Below, in pieces: positions 1-8,049 of a stretch of 64,000 bases of DNA (positions within the stretch are counted from its first letter, which is position 1; each line of letters starts with the position of its first letter). The notes under the pieces are model-generated. The model made no database searches. It was not told the origin of the DNA and saw only the letters and a list, made by a program, of their open reading frames with translations. This DNA comes from Clavibacter sp. A6099 (GTDB lineage Bacteria; Actinomycetota; Actinomycetes; Actinomycetales; Microbacteriaceae): NCBI RefSeq assembly GCF_021919125.1, contig NZ_CP083439.1:1674001-1738000 (forward strand), given 5' to 3'. Both the position numbers and the translations under genes were made by a program.

Positions 1-605
1 CACGCCTCACCGGCGTCGACAAGCGGACCGCGCGCGAGGGCGCCCTGAAGCTCATGGACACCGTGGGCCTCGACCGCTCGATGGCCGATCGCTACCCGTC
101 CCAGCTCTCCGGCGGCCAGCAGCAGCGCGTCGGCGTCGCCCGCGGCCTCGCGGTGGATCCGAACATCCTGCTCATGGACGAGCCGTTCGGCGCCGTCGAC
201 CCGCTCGTGCGCGACGACCTGCAGCAGGAGCTCATCCGCCTGCGCACCCAGCTCGACAAGACCGTCGTCTTCGTGACGCACGACATCGACGAGGCGTTCC
301 TGCTCGGCGACCAGGTCGTGATCCTCGAGAAGGGCGGCCGCATCGCCCAGCAGGGCACGCCGCAGGAGATCCTCTCGAACCCGGCGAACGACTTCGTCCG
401 CGACTTCGTGGGCGCCGACAAGGGCAAGCGCGCGCTGCACGTCGAGGACACCGGCACGGGACAGGTGCTCGTCGACCGCGACGGCCGGCTCGTGGGCGTG
501 CTCGACGACGAGGGGCGCGCCGCCGTCCGCTCCGCATCCGCCCCGACCGAGGCGGGGGCCGCGCACGCCCCCGGTGCCCCGGCGCAGGGTGCGGGACCCG
601 CGTGA
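1..605 (+). CDS. Osmoprotectant ABC transporter ATP-binding protein (5' end outside window)
   Basis: This is the C-terminal part of an ABC ATPase that energises uptake of glycine betaine, choline or a similar solute. The reading frame is already open at base 3, so the start and Walker A lie upstream. The ABC signature LSGGQQQR is followed by Walker B ILLMDEPFGAVD and the H-loop VTHDIDEAF, a combination typical of the ProV/OpuCA/OpuBA branch. The roughly 50-residue tail is alanine- and glycine-rich and too short for the tandem CBS domains of full ProV-type ATPases. The stop overlaps the GTG of the first permease by 3 bases, so the four genes to 2968 form one operon. The exact substrate cannot be read from the sequence. 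Confidence 0.9.
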   Translation, partial: RLTGVDKRTAREGALKLMDTVGLDRSMADRYPSQLSGGQQQRVGVARGLAVDPNILLMDEPFGAVDPLVRDDLQQELIRLRTQLDKTVVFVTHDIDEAFLLGDQVVILEKGGRIAQQGTPQEILSNPANDFVRDFVGADKGKRALHVEDTGTGQVLVDRDGRLVGVLDDEGRAAVRSASAPTEAGAAHAPGAPAQGAGPA

Positions 606-1303
606 ACTGGGTCATCGCCAACATCCAGACGGTGCTCGACCTGACCGTCGCGCACGTGGCGCTGGCCGCGCCGCCGATCGTCCTGGGGCTCCTCCTCTCC
701 CTCCCGCTCGGCTGGCTCGCGAACCGCTACACCCGGGTCCGCGGCCTCCTCCTCACTGTGGGCGGGCTGCTGTACACGATCCCGTCCATCGCGCTGATCC
801 TCGTGGTGCCGGGCCTCATAGGCACCTCGTTCCTCTTCGCCGGGAACATCGTCATCGCGCTGACCGTCTACGCCGTGGCGCTCATGGTCCGCATCACCAC
901 GGACGCGCTCGCCTCGGTCCCCGCGGACGTGAAGCAGTCGGCCACCGCCATGGGCTACGCCGGCTGGGCACGCTTCTGGCGCGTGGAGCTCCCGCTCGCC
1001 GGGCCCGTGCTTCTGGCGGGCCTCCGCGTCGTCTCCGTGAGCACGGTGAGCATGGTGACGGTCGGCTCGCTCATCGGCGTGCAGAGCCTCGGCACCATGA
1101 TCCTCAGCGGGTACAAGAGGTCCTTCTACACGGAGATATTCACCGGCGTCGTCGGGATCCTCGTCATCGCCCTGGCGTTCGACCTGATCCTCGTGCTGCT
1201 CGGCCGCGCGCTCATGCCCTGGTCGCGCTCGATGTCCGCCCGGGGCCGGCGACGCAGCGCTGCTGCCGCATCCCCGATCGCCGTGACCGGAGGACTGCCG
1301 TGA
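602..1303 (+). CDS. Osmoprotectant ABC transporter permease 1
   Basis: This 233-residue inner-membrane permease has about five to six hydrophobic segments. The cytoplasmic-loop region around residues 125-160 (SATAMGYAGWARFWRVELP) matches the EAA loop of BPD_transp_1 permeases, which docks on the ATPase. The GTG start overlaps the ATPase stop. With the second permease it would form the channel of an OpuC/OpuB-type importer. The C-terminus is arginine- and alanine-rich, as is common for cytoplasmic tails here. It is assigned to the osmoprotectant group through its operon partners, not from its own sequence alone. Confidence 0.88.
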   Translation: MNWVIANIQTVLDLTVAHVALAAPPIVLGLLLSLPLGWLANRYTRVRGLLLTVGGLLYTIPSIALILVVPGLIGTSFLFAGNIVIALTVYAVALMVRITTDALASVPADVKQSATAMGYAGWARFWRVELPLAGPVLLAGLRVVSVSTVSMVTVGSLIGVQSLGTMILSGYKRSFYTEIFTGVVGILVIALAFDLILVLLGRALMPWSRSMSARGRRRSAAAASPIAVTGGLP

Positions 1304-2025
1304 ACCTGTTCGCCGAGGCGTTCGGCCTCGTCTTCGACGCGAGCCGCTGGAGCGGAGCGACCGGCACGGGCGTCCGGCTGGGGGAGCACCTCTCCTACAC
1401 GTTCCTCGCCATCTTCCTGGCGGCGCTCGTCGCGGTCCCCGCCGGGCTCTACATCGGCCACACCGGGCGCGGCCGCACCATCGCGGTCTCGGTCTCCGGC
1501 GGTTTCCGAGCCCTCCCCACGCTCGGCGTCCTCGTCCTCTTCGGGCTCGTCTTCGGGATCGGCCTGACCGGCCCGATGATCACGTTCGCGATCCTCGGGA
1601 TCCCGCCGCTGCTCGCCGGCGTCTACGCGGGGCTGCAGGCCGTGGACCGGGCGACCGTCGACGCCGCTCGCGCCGTCGGGATGACCGAGTGGCAGATCCT
1701 CGGGAAGGTCGAGATCCCGCTGGCCCTGCCGCTCATCATCAGCGGCTTCCGGGCCGCGACCCTGCAGGTCATCAGCACCGTGACCCTGGGCGCCTACCTC
1801 GGGCTCGGCGGCCTCGGCCCCGACATCTTCACCGGCCTCACGACGAGCAACTACCCGCTGATGGTGTCCGCCTCCATCCTCGTCACCGTCCTCGCGCTGG
1901 TCGTGGACGGCGTGCTCGCGATCGTCCAGCGCCTCGTCGTCCCCCGAGGCGTCGTCGCCGCGGCGGGCCGTCCCTCCGACTCCGCCCGTGCCTCGTCGAG
2001 GCCGGCGGTCAGCACCACCTCCTGA
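1300..2025 (+). CDS. Osmoprotectant ABC transporter permease 2
   Basis: This 241-residue permease is the second half of the channel. GTG at 1300 was chosen because it overlaps the previous stop (GTGA) and because the conserved part begins immediately (NLFAEAFGLVFD). The frame stays open much further upstream, but that stretch is arginine-rich and lies inside the previous gene. The EAA loop reads DAARAVGMTEWQILGKVEIP near residues 118-137. Segments such as FRALPTLGVLVLFGLVFGIG and ITFAILGIPPLLAGVYAGL are typical of OpuCB/OpuCD-type permeases. Two separate permeases plus a separate lipoprotein is the OpuC arrangement. Confidence 0.88.
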   Translation: MNLFAEAFGLVFDASRWSGATGTGVRLGEHLSYTFLAIFLAALVAVPAGLYIGHTGRGRTIAVSVSGGFRALPTLGVLVLFGLVFGIGLTGPMITFAILGIPPLLAGVYAGLQAVDRATVDAARAVGMTEWQILGKVEIPLALPLIISGFRAATLQVISTVTLGAYLGLGGLGPDIFTGLTTSNYPLMVSASILVTVLALVVDGVLAIVQRLVVPRGVVAAAGRPSDSARASSRPAVSTTS

Positions 2026-2038
2026 AAGGAACACAGCA

Positions 2039-2968
2039 ATGTCCCTCAGCATCTCCCGCCGGGTCCTCCTCGGCACCGTCGCGGTCGGCACCGCGATGGC
2101 CCTCGCCGGCTGCGCGTCCGGCGACCCCACCGATCCCACCGGCGGCCAGCCCGCATCGGCAGCCCCCACCGACACGATCTCCGTCGGCTCGGCCGCGTTC
2201 GGCGAGAACGTCATCCTCGCGGAGGTCTACGCGCAGGCGCTCGAGGCCAACGACGTGAAGGTCACGCGCAACCTGCAGATCGGCGAGCGCGAGGTCTACC
2301 TCAAGGCGCTCGAGGAGGGGTCCATCGACCTCATCCCCGAGTACACGGGCAACCTGCTCGCGGCGTACGACGCCGACTCGACCGCCACCTCCAGCGACGA
2401 CGTGTTCGCCGCTCTCGGCGCCGCTCTGCCGGACGGGTTCGAGGTGCTCGACGAGTCGCCCGCCGAGGACAAGGACTCGTACAACGTCACGAAGGAGTAC
2501 TCGGAGACCAACGGCGTCACGAGCCTCTCCGACCTCAAGGGCAAGACCGTCCGCGTGGGCGGCGGCGCGGTCCTGGGCGAGCGCGAGTACGGGATCCCCG
2601 GGCTGACGGCCACGTACGGCATCGACGCCAGCCTCGTCACCATCGAGGACCAGGGCGGCCCGAACACCGTCAAGGCGCTCCTCGACGGCCAGGTCGACAT
2701 GGCGAACATCTACTCGACCACGCCGTCGATCCTCGACAACGACTTCGTCACGCTCACCGACCCGGAGAACCTCATCAAGGCGCAGAACGTCGTGCCGCTG
2801 GTGAACACCGCGAAGATGAACCCCGACGTCACCGCGATCCTCGACAAGGTGTCGGCCGCGCTGACCACCGAGGACCTCACCGCGATGAACCGCCGCAACC
2901 AGGGCGACGAGAAGGCCGAGCCGGCCGCGATCGCCGCCGACTGGCTGAAGGAGAAGGCCCTCTTCTAG
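2039..2968 (+). CDS. Osmoprotectant-binding lipoprotein (OpuC/ProX type)
   Basis: This 309-residue solute receptor is anchored outside the membrane. The start at 2039 follows a GAAAGGA ribosome site about 8 bases upstream. The signal peptide has a twin-arginine-like SRRVLLG stretch and ends in the lipobox LAGC (Cys near residue 25). The body shows the OpuAC/QAT fold signature: ENVILAEVYAQALEAN, then GEREVYLKALEEGSIDLIPEYTGNLL, then a hinge region and a PNTVKALLDGQVDMANIYST stretch. This family binds glycine betaine, carnitine, choline or proline betaine. It is the last gene of the transporter operon and is followed by a hairpin. Confidence 0.9.
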   Translation: MSLSISRRVLLGTVAVGTAMALAGCASGDPTDPTGGQPASAAPTDTISVGSAAFGENVILAEVYAQALEANDVKVTRNLQIGEREVYLKALEEGSIDLIPEYTGNLLAAYDADSTATSSDDVFAALGAALPDGFEVLDESPAEDKDSYNVTKEYSETNGVTSLSDLKGKTVRVGGGAVLGEREYGIPGLTATYGIDASLVTIEDQGGPNTVKALLDGQVDMANIYSTTPSILDNDFVTLTDPENLIKAQNVVPLVNTAKMNPDVTAILDKVSAALTTEDLTAMNRRNQGDEKAEPAAIAADWLKEKALF

Positions 2969-2976
2969 GAGGCGCC

Positions 2977-2998
2977 TGCCGGGCGGCGACGCCCGGCA
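2977..2998 (+). terminator. Hairpin after the osmoprotectant operon
   Basis: Perfect 8-bp stem tgccgggc / gcccggca around the loop ggcgac, 8 bases after the stop. There is no U-tract, as usual in high-GC actinobacteria. Two more short hairpins follow at 3002-3035 and 3043-3058. The region 2969-3112 has no other feature I can support. Confidence 0.6.
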
Positions 2999-3112
2999 CC
3001 CGCGAGGGGTCGACGCGCGAGCGCCGGCCCCTCGCGCCGTGGGTGCCCGCGTGGGCACGACGGAGCATGATGGATCCACCGCATGTACTTCCCCGATGGC
3101 AGGAGCCCGCGC

Positions 3113-3562
3113 ATGGCCAAGAAGAAGTCCCCGACCGGCGAGGTCAGCGTCCTGGGCGCCGTGACGACGGTGGCCCGCGAGGTCCGCAAGCACAAGACGG
3201 TGGCCGAGTCGGCGCCGCAGGGCGAGGGCGCGAACATCCCGCCCGCGCCCAAGCGCAGCCCCGAGGAGCTGAAGCGCGACATCCAGGCGGGCCGCGACCA
3301 GCTCGCGCGCACCGTCCGCGAGCTCGAGACCGCGCTCGACGTGCCGGCCCGGGCGTCCGAGCTGAAGGCCGACGCCGCGGGGCGGGCCCGCGCGATCCGC
3401 GACGACGTCACGACGCGCGTCCGCACCACCGGACGGGACATCTCGCGCCGCACGCGCGCGTTCGCGAAGAAGGACCCGGCGGTCGCGGCGTCGATCGGCG
3501 CGGGCGCCGTCGCCGTCGTGCTCGCGGTGGGCGCGGCCGTCGTCTCCGGCGGCCGACGCTGA
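3113..3562 (+). CDS. DUF3618 family membrane-anchored protein
   Basis: This 149-residue protein has a DUF3618 core (SPEELKRDIQAGRDQLARTV, residues 46-65). A lysine- and arginine-rich helical region and one C-terminal membrane segment (VAASIGAGAVAVVLAVGAAVV) follow. ATG 3113 is preferred over an in-frame ATG at 3083 because AGGAG sits about 8 bases before it. DUF3618 proteins are common in actinobacteria, often beside other envelope proteins, and their function is unknown. The stop overlaps the start region of the polyketide synthase gene, so the two are probably co-transcribed. Whether it works with the biosynthetic genes or is only adjacent cannot be decided. Confidence 0.8.
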   Translation: MAKKKSPTGEVSVLGAVTTVAREVRKHKTVAESAPQGEGANIPPAPKRSPEELKRDIQAGRDQLARTVRELETALDVPARASELKADAAGRARAIRDDVTTRVRTTGRDISRRTRAFAKKDPAVAASIGAGAVAVVLAVGAAVVSGGRR

Positions 3563-4779
3563 TCGCCGCCATCCGGTCGATCGCCACGGCCCTGCCGCCG
3601 ACCGTCCTCGCGCAGGACGGCGTCCGGGACCTCTTCGGGAGCCAGCCGGAGCTCGGGCGGCTCGGCACGCGGCTCGTGTCCGCGGCCTTCGGGGCGTCCG
3701 GGATCCGCACGCGGCACACGGTGATCCGCGAGCTCGGCACCGCGCCGGGCATGGCGGGCGCCGACGCGGGCATCGAGGCCGGCGACGGCGATCCGGTGTT
3801 CTACGACCGGGCGAGCGGGCTGATCCTCACGCCCGGCACCGGTGCGCGCAACGACACGTACATCCGCGAGGCCCCCGCCCTGCTGCTCGACGCGGCGCGG
3901 CAGGCGGTCGCGGAGGCGGCCGGGATCGAGGCCTCCGACGTGACGCACGTCGTCACCGTCTCCTGCACGGGGTTCTACGCGCCCGGACCCGACTACCAGG
4001 TCGTGCGCGGCCTCGGCCTCGGCGCGTCCACCCAGCGCTTCCACCTCGGCTTCATGGGCTGCTACGGCGCGTTCCCCGCGCTCAGAATGGCCGCCCAGTT
4101 CTGCGCCGCCGACCCGGACGCCGTCGTCCTCGTCGTGTGCGTGGAGCTCTGCTCGCTGCACCTGCACTCGTCCAACGACGCCGACACGATCGTCGCCTCG
4201 TCCGTCTTCGGGGACGGCGCGGCGGCCGCGGTCGTCACCGCGCGGCCCGCGCCCGCCGGATCCACCGTGCTCGACCTCGACGCGTTCGAGACCGTCCTCA
4301 CGCCCGTGGGCGAGGACGACATGGCGTGGACCATCGGCGACCAGGGCTTCGACATGGTCCTGTCGAGCTACGTGCCGAGGATCATCGACGAGCACATCAC
4401 GGGCGCCCTCGAGCCGCTGTGGGCGCAGGTCCCGGCGCTCGAGGGCGTCGCCCCCGCGGAGATCGAGGACTGGGCCATCCACCCGGGCGGCCGCAGCATC
4501 CTCGACCGGGTCGAGGGCCGGCTCGCGCTCGCGCCCGCCCAGCTCGAGGCCTCGCGGTCGACGCTCGCGGAGGTCGGCAACATGTCGAGCGCGACGGTGC
4601 TGTTCGTGCTCCGGCGGATCCTGCACCGGACGCCGCCAGCCGACGTGCCCGGCCGGCCCGACGTCGCGGAGGCCGCACCGACGGCGGCGTCCGGGCCGGG
4701 CGCGGGGCGGGTGTGCGCCATGGCGTTCGGTCCCGGCCTCACGGTCGAGACCGCGCTCATGACGCGCCGGACCGCCTGA
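3559..4779 (+). CDS. Type III polyketide synthase (chalcone/alkylresorcinol synthase superfamily)
   Basis: This 406-residue enzyme condenses an acyl-CoA starter with malonyl-CoA units into an aromatic polyketide. The catalytic Cys is in VTVSCTGFYAPG (about residue 136). The His is in AIHPGGRSILD and the Asn in GNMSSATVLF, completing the Cys-His-Asn triad. FMGCYGAFPALRMA and the C-terminal FGPGLTVE loop also fit the family. No ATG, GTG or TTG lies in frame close to the conserved N-terminus (IRSIATALPPT). The best start is CTG at 3559, overlapping the previous stop as CTGA. The downstream methyltransferase and FAD hydroxylase overlap in turn. The operon resembles Streptomyces srsABC for phenolic lipids. 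Product and starter length are unknown. Confidence 0.92.
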   Translation: MIAAIRSIATALPPTVLAQDGVRDLFGSQPELGRLGTRLVSAAFGASGIRTRHTVIRELGTAPGMAGADAGIEAGDGDPVFYDRASGLILTPGTGARNDTYIREAPALLLDAARQAVAEAAGIEASDVTHVVTVSCTGFYAPGPDYQVVRGLGLGASTQRFHLGFMGCYGAFPALRMAAQFCAADPDAVVLVVCVELCSLHLHSSNDADTIVASSVFGDGAAAAVVTARPAPAGSTVLDLDAFETVLTPVGEDDMAWTIGDQGFDMVLSSYVPRIIDEHITGALEPLWAQVPALEGVAPAEIEDWAIHPGGRSILDRVEGRLALAPAQLEASRSTLAEVGNMSSATVLFVLRRILHRTPPADVPGRPDVAEAAPTAASGPGAGRVCAMAFGPGLTVETALMTRRTA

Positions 4780-5501
4780 TGGACCTCTCCCGCCGCGACC
4801 TCCGGCTCACCGAGCTCATGGACGACCCGGACTGCGACCCCGTCGCGCTCGACCGCACCTACGCGCGGTTCGGCATCGTGAACCGCGCGGTCGCGGGCTG
4901 GCGCGGGGTCTACCGGTCGCGGATCCGCCCGCTGCTGTCCGCGGAGCGGGGGACGACGCTCCTCGACATCGGCTCGGGCGGCGGCGACGTCCCGCTCGCC
5001 CTCGCGCGGTGGGCTCGGCGCGACGGGCTGCGGCTGCGCGTCACGGGCATCGACCCGGATCCACGCGCCGCCGCCTTCGCGGGCGCCCGGCCCCGCGACC
5101 CGGACGTCGCGTTCCTCCCCGCGTCGAGCGGGGACCTCGTCGCCGCGGGCCGCCGCTTCGACCTCGTGACGAGCAACCACGTGCTCCACCACCTCGACGA
5201 CGCCGCGTTCGACGCCCTCCTCGCCGACTCGGCCGCGCTCGCCCCGCGCGCGATCCACAGCGACATCGCGCGCGGGCGCCTGGCGTACGCCCTCTACGGG
5301 CCCGCGTCCCGGCTCGTCGCGCGCGGCTCGTTCGTGCACGTCGACGGGCTCCGGTCGATCCGCCGCAGCTGGACGCCCGTGGAGCTCGCCCTCCGGGTAC
5401 CGGCCGGCTGGCGCGTCGAGGGCGCCGTGCCGTTCCGCGTGCTCGTCGTCCGCGACCCGTCCACGGGCCGCGCGGACCCCGTCGAGCGTCCGGGCCGATG
5501 A
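4779..5501 (+). CDS. Class I SAM-dependent methyltransferase of the polyketide operon
   Basis: This 240-residue soluble methyltransferase has motif I LLDIGSGGGDVPLALARW (residues 52-69), the acidic ribose-binding residues in VTGIDPDP, and a post-motif SNHVLHHL. Its ATG overlaps the polyketide synthase stop by one base (TGATG), a sign of translational coupling. The likely role is O- or C-methylation of the polyketide phenol. In the srs operon the corresponding enzyme is a membrane methyltransferase of another family, so this one would be an analogue rather than an orthologue. The target atom is not visible from the sequence. Confidence 0.88.
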   Translation: MDLSRRDLRLTELMDDPDCDPVALDRTYARFGIVNRAVAGWRGVYRSRIRPLLSAERGTTLLDIGSGGGDVPLALARWARRDGLRLRVTGIDPDPRAAAFAGARPRDPDVAFLPASSGDLVAAGRRFDLVTSNHVLHHLDDAAFDALLADSAALAPRAIHSDIARGRLAYALYGPASRLVARGSFVHVDGLRSIRRSWTPVELALRVPAGWRVEGAVPFRVLVVRDPSTGRADPVERPGR

Positions 5502-6688
5502 CCCGCGTCGACGCGCTGGTCGTGGGCGGCGGACCCGTCGGGATACACCTCGCCGCGCTCCTCGCGCAGGCGGGCCTGGACGTGCACGTGTGGGAGGCGC
5601 GGCCGGCGCCCGCCCTGCTGTCGCGCGCGATCGGGATCCACGCGCCGTCGCTCGACGCGTTCGACCGGCTCGGCGTCGCGGACGAGATGGTCGCCGAGGC
5701 GATCCTCGTCCGGACGGGCATCGCGATGGGCCCAGGCGGGGAGCTCGGCCGCGTCTCGTTCGCGGGGGTCTCGGACTCGCACCCGTACGTCGCGGCGCTG
5801 CCGCAGTGGCGCACGGAGGCGATCCTCTCGGCCCGTCTGGCTGGCCTCGCACCTGACGCGCTCCGCCGCGGCGTGACGCTCACCGGGCTCGACGCGGATC
5901 CCGTCGACCTGCCGGGCGGCGTCGTCCGCGCGACCGGGCGGGACGCCGACGGCGCGCCCGTCGAGGTCGCCGCGTCCCTCGTCGTCGGCGCGGACGGGAC
6001 GCGCGGCAGGGTCCGCGGGCTCCTCGGGATCGGCGTCGACGAGCGCCCCCTGCCCGACCGGTTCCTCATGGGCGATGCGCCCGACCGCACCGACGGCGGC
6101 GACGACGCCGTCATCACCCTGCACCCGGACGGCGTCGTCGAGTCCTTCCCGCTACCCGGCGGGCTGCGGCGCTTCGTCGTGGGTCTCCGCGCAGGGGAGG
6201 TCGACGGGGATCAGGCGACGCTCCTCGCCCGCGCGGTGCGGGAGCGCACCGGGCACGTCGTGTCGGCCGAGGAGCTGGATCCCGTGAGCGGCTTCGGCGT
6301 GCGCCGTCGCCTCGCGCACCGCATGGTCGCCGGGCGCGGCGTGCTGATCGGCGACGCGGCCCACGAGATCAGCCCCATCGGCGGGCAGGGGATGAACCTC
6401 GGCTGGCTCGACGCGGACGCCCTCGCGCCGATCCTCGTGGACGCGGTCCGGGCGCGCCGGGGCGTCCCGGATCCCGTGCGCCTCGCCCGCTGGGAGCGCG
6501 ACCGGCTCGCGAGCGCGCGCCGCGCGGCCGTGCAGTCGGAGATCAACACGGCGCTCGGGCGTCCCGTTCGCGGGCTCACGCGACTGGTCCGCGACGCGGG
6601 GCTGCGCGCGGTGCTCGCCTCGCCCGCCGCAGCCGGGCTCGCCTCCGTCTACGCCATGGGACGGGACGCGGGCGCGCGGGTCAGGTGA
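5498..6688 (+). CDS. FAD-dependent aromatic monooxygenase/hydroxylase
   Basis: This 396-residue flavoprotein belongs to the PheA/TfdB (FAD_binding_3) type. The dinucleotide motif GGGPVGIHLA lies at residues 10-19, a DG-type motif VVGADGTRGRVRGLLG in the middle, and the FAD-ribityl motif GVLIGDAAHEISPIGGQGMN near residue 285. Its ATG overlaps the methyltransferase stop by 4 bases. It probably hydroxylates the polyketide phenol, as SrsC does in phenolic lipid quinone formation. There is no C-terminal thioredoxin-like domain, so it is of the short type. It ends 8 bases inside the convergent prenyltransferase gene. Confidence 0.88.
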   Translation: MTRVDALVVGGGPVGIHLAALLAQAGLDVHVWEARPAPALLSRAIGIHAPSLDAFDRLGVADEMVAEAILVRTGIAMGPGGELGRVSFAGVSDSHPYVAALPQWRTEAILSARLAGLAPDALRRGVTLTGLDADPVDLPGGVVRATGRDADGAPVEVAASLVVGADGTRGRVRGLLGIGVDERPLPDRFLMGDAPDRTDGGDDAVITLHPDGVVESFPLPGGLRRFVVGLRAGEVDGDQATLLARAVRERTGHVVSAEELDPVSGFGVRRRLAHRMVAGRGVLIGDAAHEISPIGGQGMNLGWLDADALAPILVDAVRARRGVPDPVRLARWERDRLASARRAAVQSEINTALGRPVRGLTRLVRDAGLRAVLASPAAAGLASVYAMGRDAGARVR

Positions 6689-7526
6689 GGCGGGTCGCGT
6701 TCAGCGCGATCTGCGCCACGAGCAGCAGCGACGCCGCCATGATCAGCTGGAACAGCAGACGTCCCGGCGGCCGCGTGACGACGCGCACGGCGCCCCAGGC
6801 GGCGATGCCCGATGTGACGACGAGCCCGGCGACCGCGAGCGGGGTGACCGCGTGCGCCGGATCCGCGAGCACCGGGCCGACGGCGACGACGACCGCCCCG
6901 AGCGCGAGCGCCCCGAACGCGACGAGGCCCGACGGCACGCGCCCGAGCCGGTGCGGCAGGCCGCGCACACCGGTGCGGGCGTCGTCCTCGAGGTCGGGCA
7001 GCACGTTGGTGAAGTGGATGGAGACGCCCAGCACCGCGCCGGTCGCCATCGCCCACGCGGCCGCGGGCACCGGATCCGCGCCGCCGAGGGCGACCACCGT
7101 CGGCAGGATCCCGAAGGCCACGACGAAGGGGAGGACGCTCACGGCAGTGCGCTTGAGCCCGGCGTTGTACGCCCAGCCCGCGCCCACGAGCACGCCGTGC
7201 GCGAGGAGGAACGCCGGTCCGAGCGCGGCCGACGCCACGCCGCATGCCGCCGCCGTGACGAGGGCGGCCACCCGGACCAGGCCGACGGTGACCTCGCCGC
7301 GCGCGACGGGCTTGTCCGCCCTCGCTACGCTGCGGTCGCGCTCGGCGTCGATCCAGTCGTTGGAGAGCCCGATGGACAGCTGCCCGAGGAGCACCGCCAG
7401 CGCCACCGCGACCACGCGCCCGGCCCCGTAGCCGAGCGCGACGGCGAGCACGGCCGCCAGCACCGTGACGGTGGCCGTCGGCCCCGGGTGCGAGGAGAGC
7501 GCGAGGAGCCGGAGCCGGCGGATCAC
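6681..7526 (-). CDS. UbiA-family prenyltransferase
   Basis: This 281-residue integral membrane enzyme moves a prenyl group onto an aromatic or similar acceptor. Two Asp-rich motifs for Mg-diphosphate are present: NDWIDAERD in the first half and LPDLEDD in the second. About eight to nine hydrophobic helices are visible. The GTG start at 7526 overlaps the stop of the upstream GNAT gene, so the two are co-transcribed. Its 3' end overlaps the hydroxylase gene by 8 bases on the opposite strand. Beside a phenol-forming polyketide operon, prenylation of that product is an attractive role. Menaquinone or other lipid synthesis (MenA-like) is the main alternative. Confidence 0.85.
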   Translation of the reverse strand: MIRRLRLLALSSHPGPTATVTVLAAVLAVALGYGAGRVVAVALAVLLGQLSIGLSNDWIDAERDRSVARADKPVARGEVTVGLVRVAALVTAAACGVASAALGPAFLLAHGVLVGAGWAYNAGLKRTAVSVLPFVVAFGILPTVVALGGADPVPAAAWAMATGAVLGVSIHFTNVLPDLEDDARTGVRGLPHRLGRVPSGLVAFGALALGAVVVAVGPVLADPAHAVTPLAVAGLVVTSGIAAWGAVRVVTRPPGRLLFQLIMAASLLLVAQIALNATRLT

Positions 7527-7993
7527 GCGAGCGTCAGCCCGTAGCAGCGGGAGCCCTCGGAGTCGGCGTATGCGCCGAAGCGGGGGATCTCCGTCCAGCC
7601 CTCGCGGGCGTAGAACCGCATCGCGTCGGGTTGCTCGGGTCCTGTCTCGAGAACGAGGTCGACCACGCCGAGCTCGCGGGCCGTCTCCTCCAGGGCGCGC
7701 AGGAGCGCCGTCGCGACGCCCGTCCCGCGCGCGGCGGGCACCACGTACATGCGCTTGAGCTCCGCCCACGGGATCCCGTCTCCACGGTCGCCGAGCAGGC
7801 GGATCCCGCCGCAGCCGACGGCCCTCCCGTCCGGATCGCGCGCCACGAGGAACACAGCCATGTCGGCGGCCGTCGGCTTGGTGCCGGGCTCCGTGTCGCC
7901 GCCGTAGCGGAGGTCGAGCTCGGCGCGCTGGGCGGCGCGGAGGAGGGTCGCGTCGACGTCGTCCCAGTCGACCCGCGAGAAGGTGCAGTCCAT
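7523..7993 (-). CDS. GNAT-family N-acetyltransferase
   Basis: This 156-residue GNAT has the acetyl-CoA pyrophosphate-binding loop in LKRMYVVPAARGTGVATALLRALEE and the family's C-terminal pattern AMRFYAREGWTEI. ATG 7993 was chosen over GTG 8011 because a CAGGAT hexamer lies exactly 6 bases upstream, fitting a leaderless start. The substrate is unknown. It forms a two-gene unit with the UbiA prenyltransferase, but nothing in the sequence ties it to that pathway. Confidence 0.82.
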   Translation of the reverse strand: MDCTFSRVDWDDVDATLLRAAQRAELDLRYGGDTEPGTKPTAADMAVFLVARDPDGRAVGCGGIRLLGDRGDGIPWAELKRMYVVPAARGTGVATALLRALEETARELGVVDLVLETGPEQPDAMRFYAREGWTEIPRFGAYADSEGSRCYGLTLA

Positions 7994-7999
7994 GCGTCG

Positions 8000-8005
8000 A
8001 TCCTG
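8000..8005 (-). promoter_or_regulatory. Putative -10 box, leaderless start of the GNAT gene
   Basis: CAGGAT on the minus strand, 6 bases before ATG 7993. The same spacing recurs at many genes in the window. It could instead be read as a weak ribosome site. Confidence 0.35.
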
Positions 8006-8037
8006 CCGCACCGGCCGCCGGCGCCGGACCGCTCCGC

Positions 8038-8043
8038 TACCCT
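8038..8043 (+). promoter_or_regulatory. Putative -10 box, leaderless start of the PAT-type gene
   Basis: TACCCT followed by 6 bases and ATG 8050. No ribosome-binding sequence is present, so the transcript probably begins at the start codon. Confidence 0.5.
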
Positions 8044-8049
8044 TCCGGG

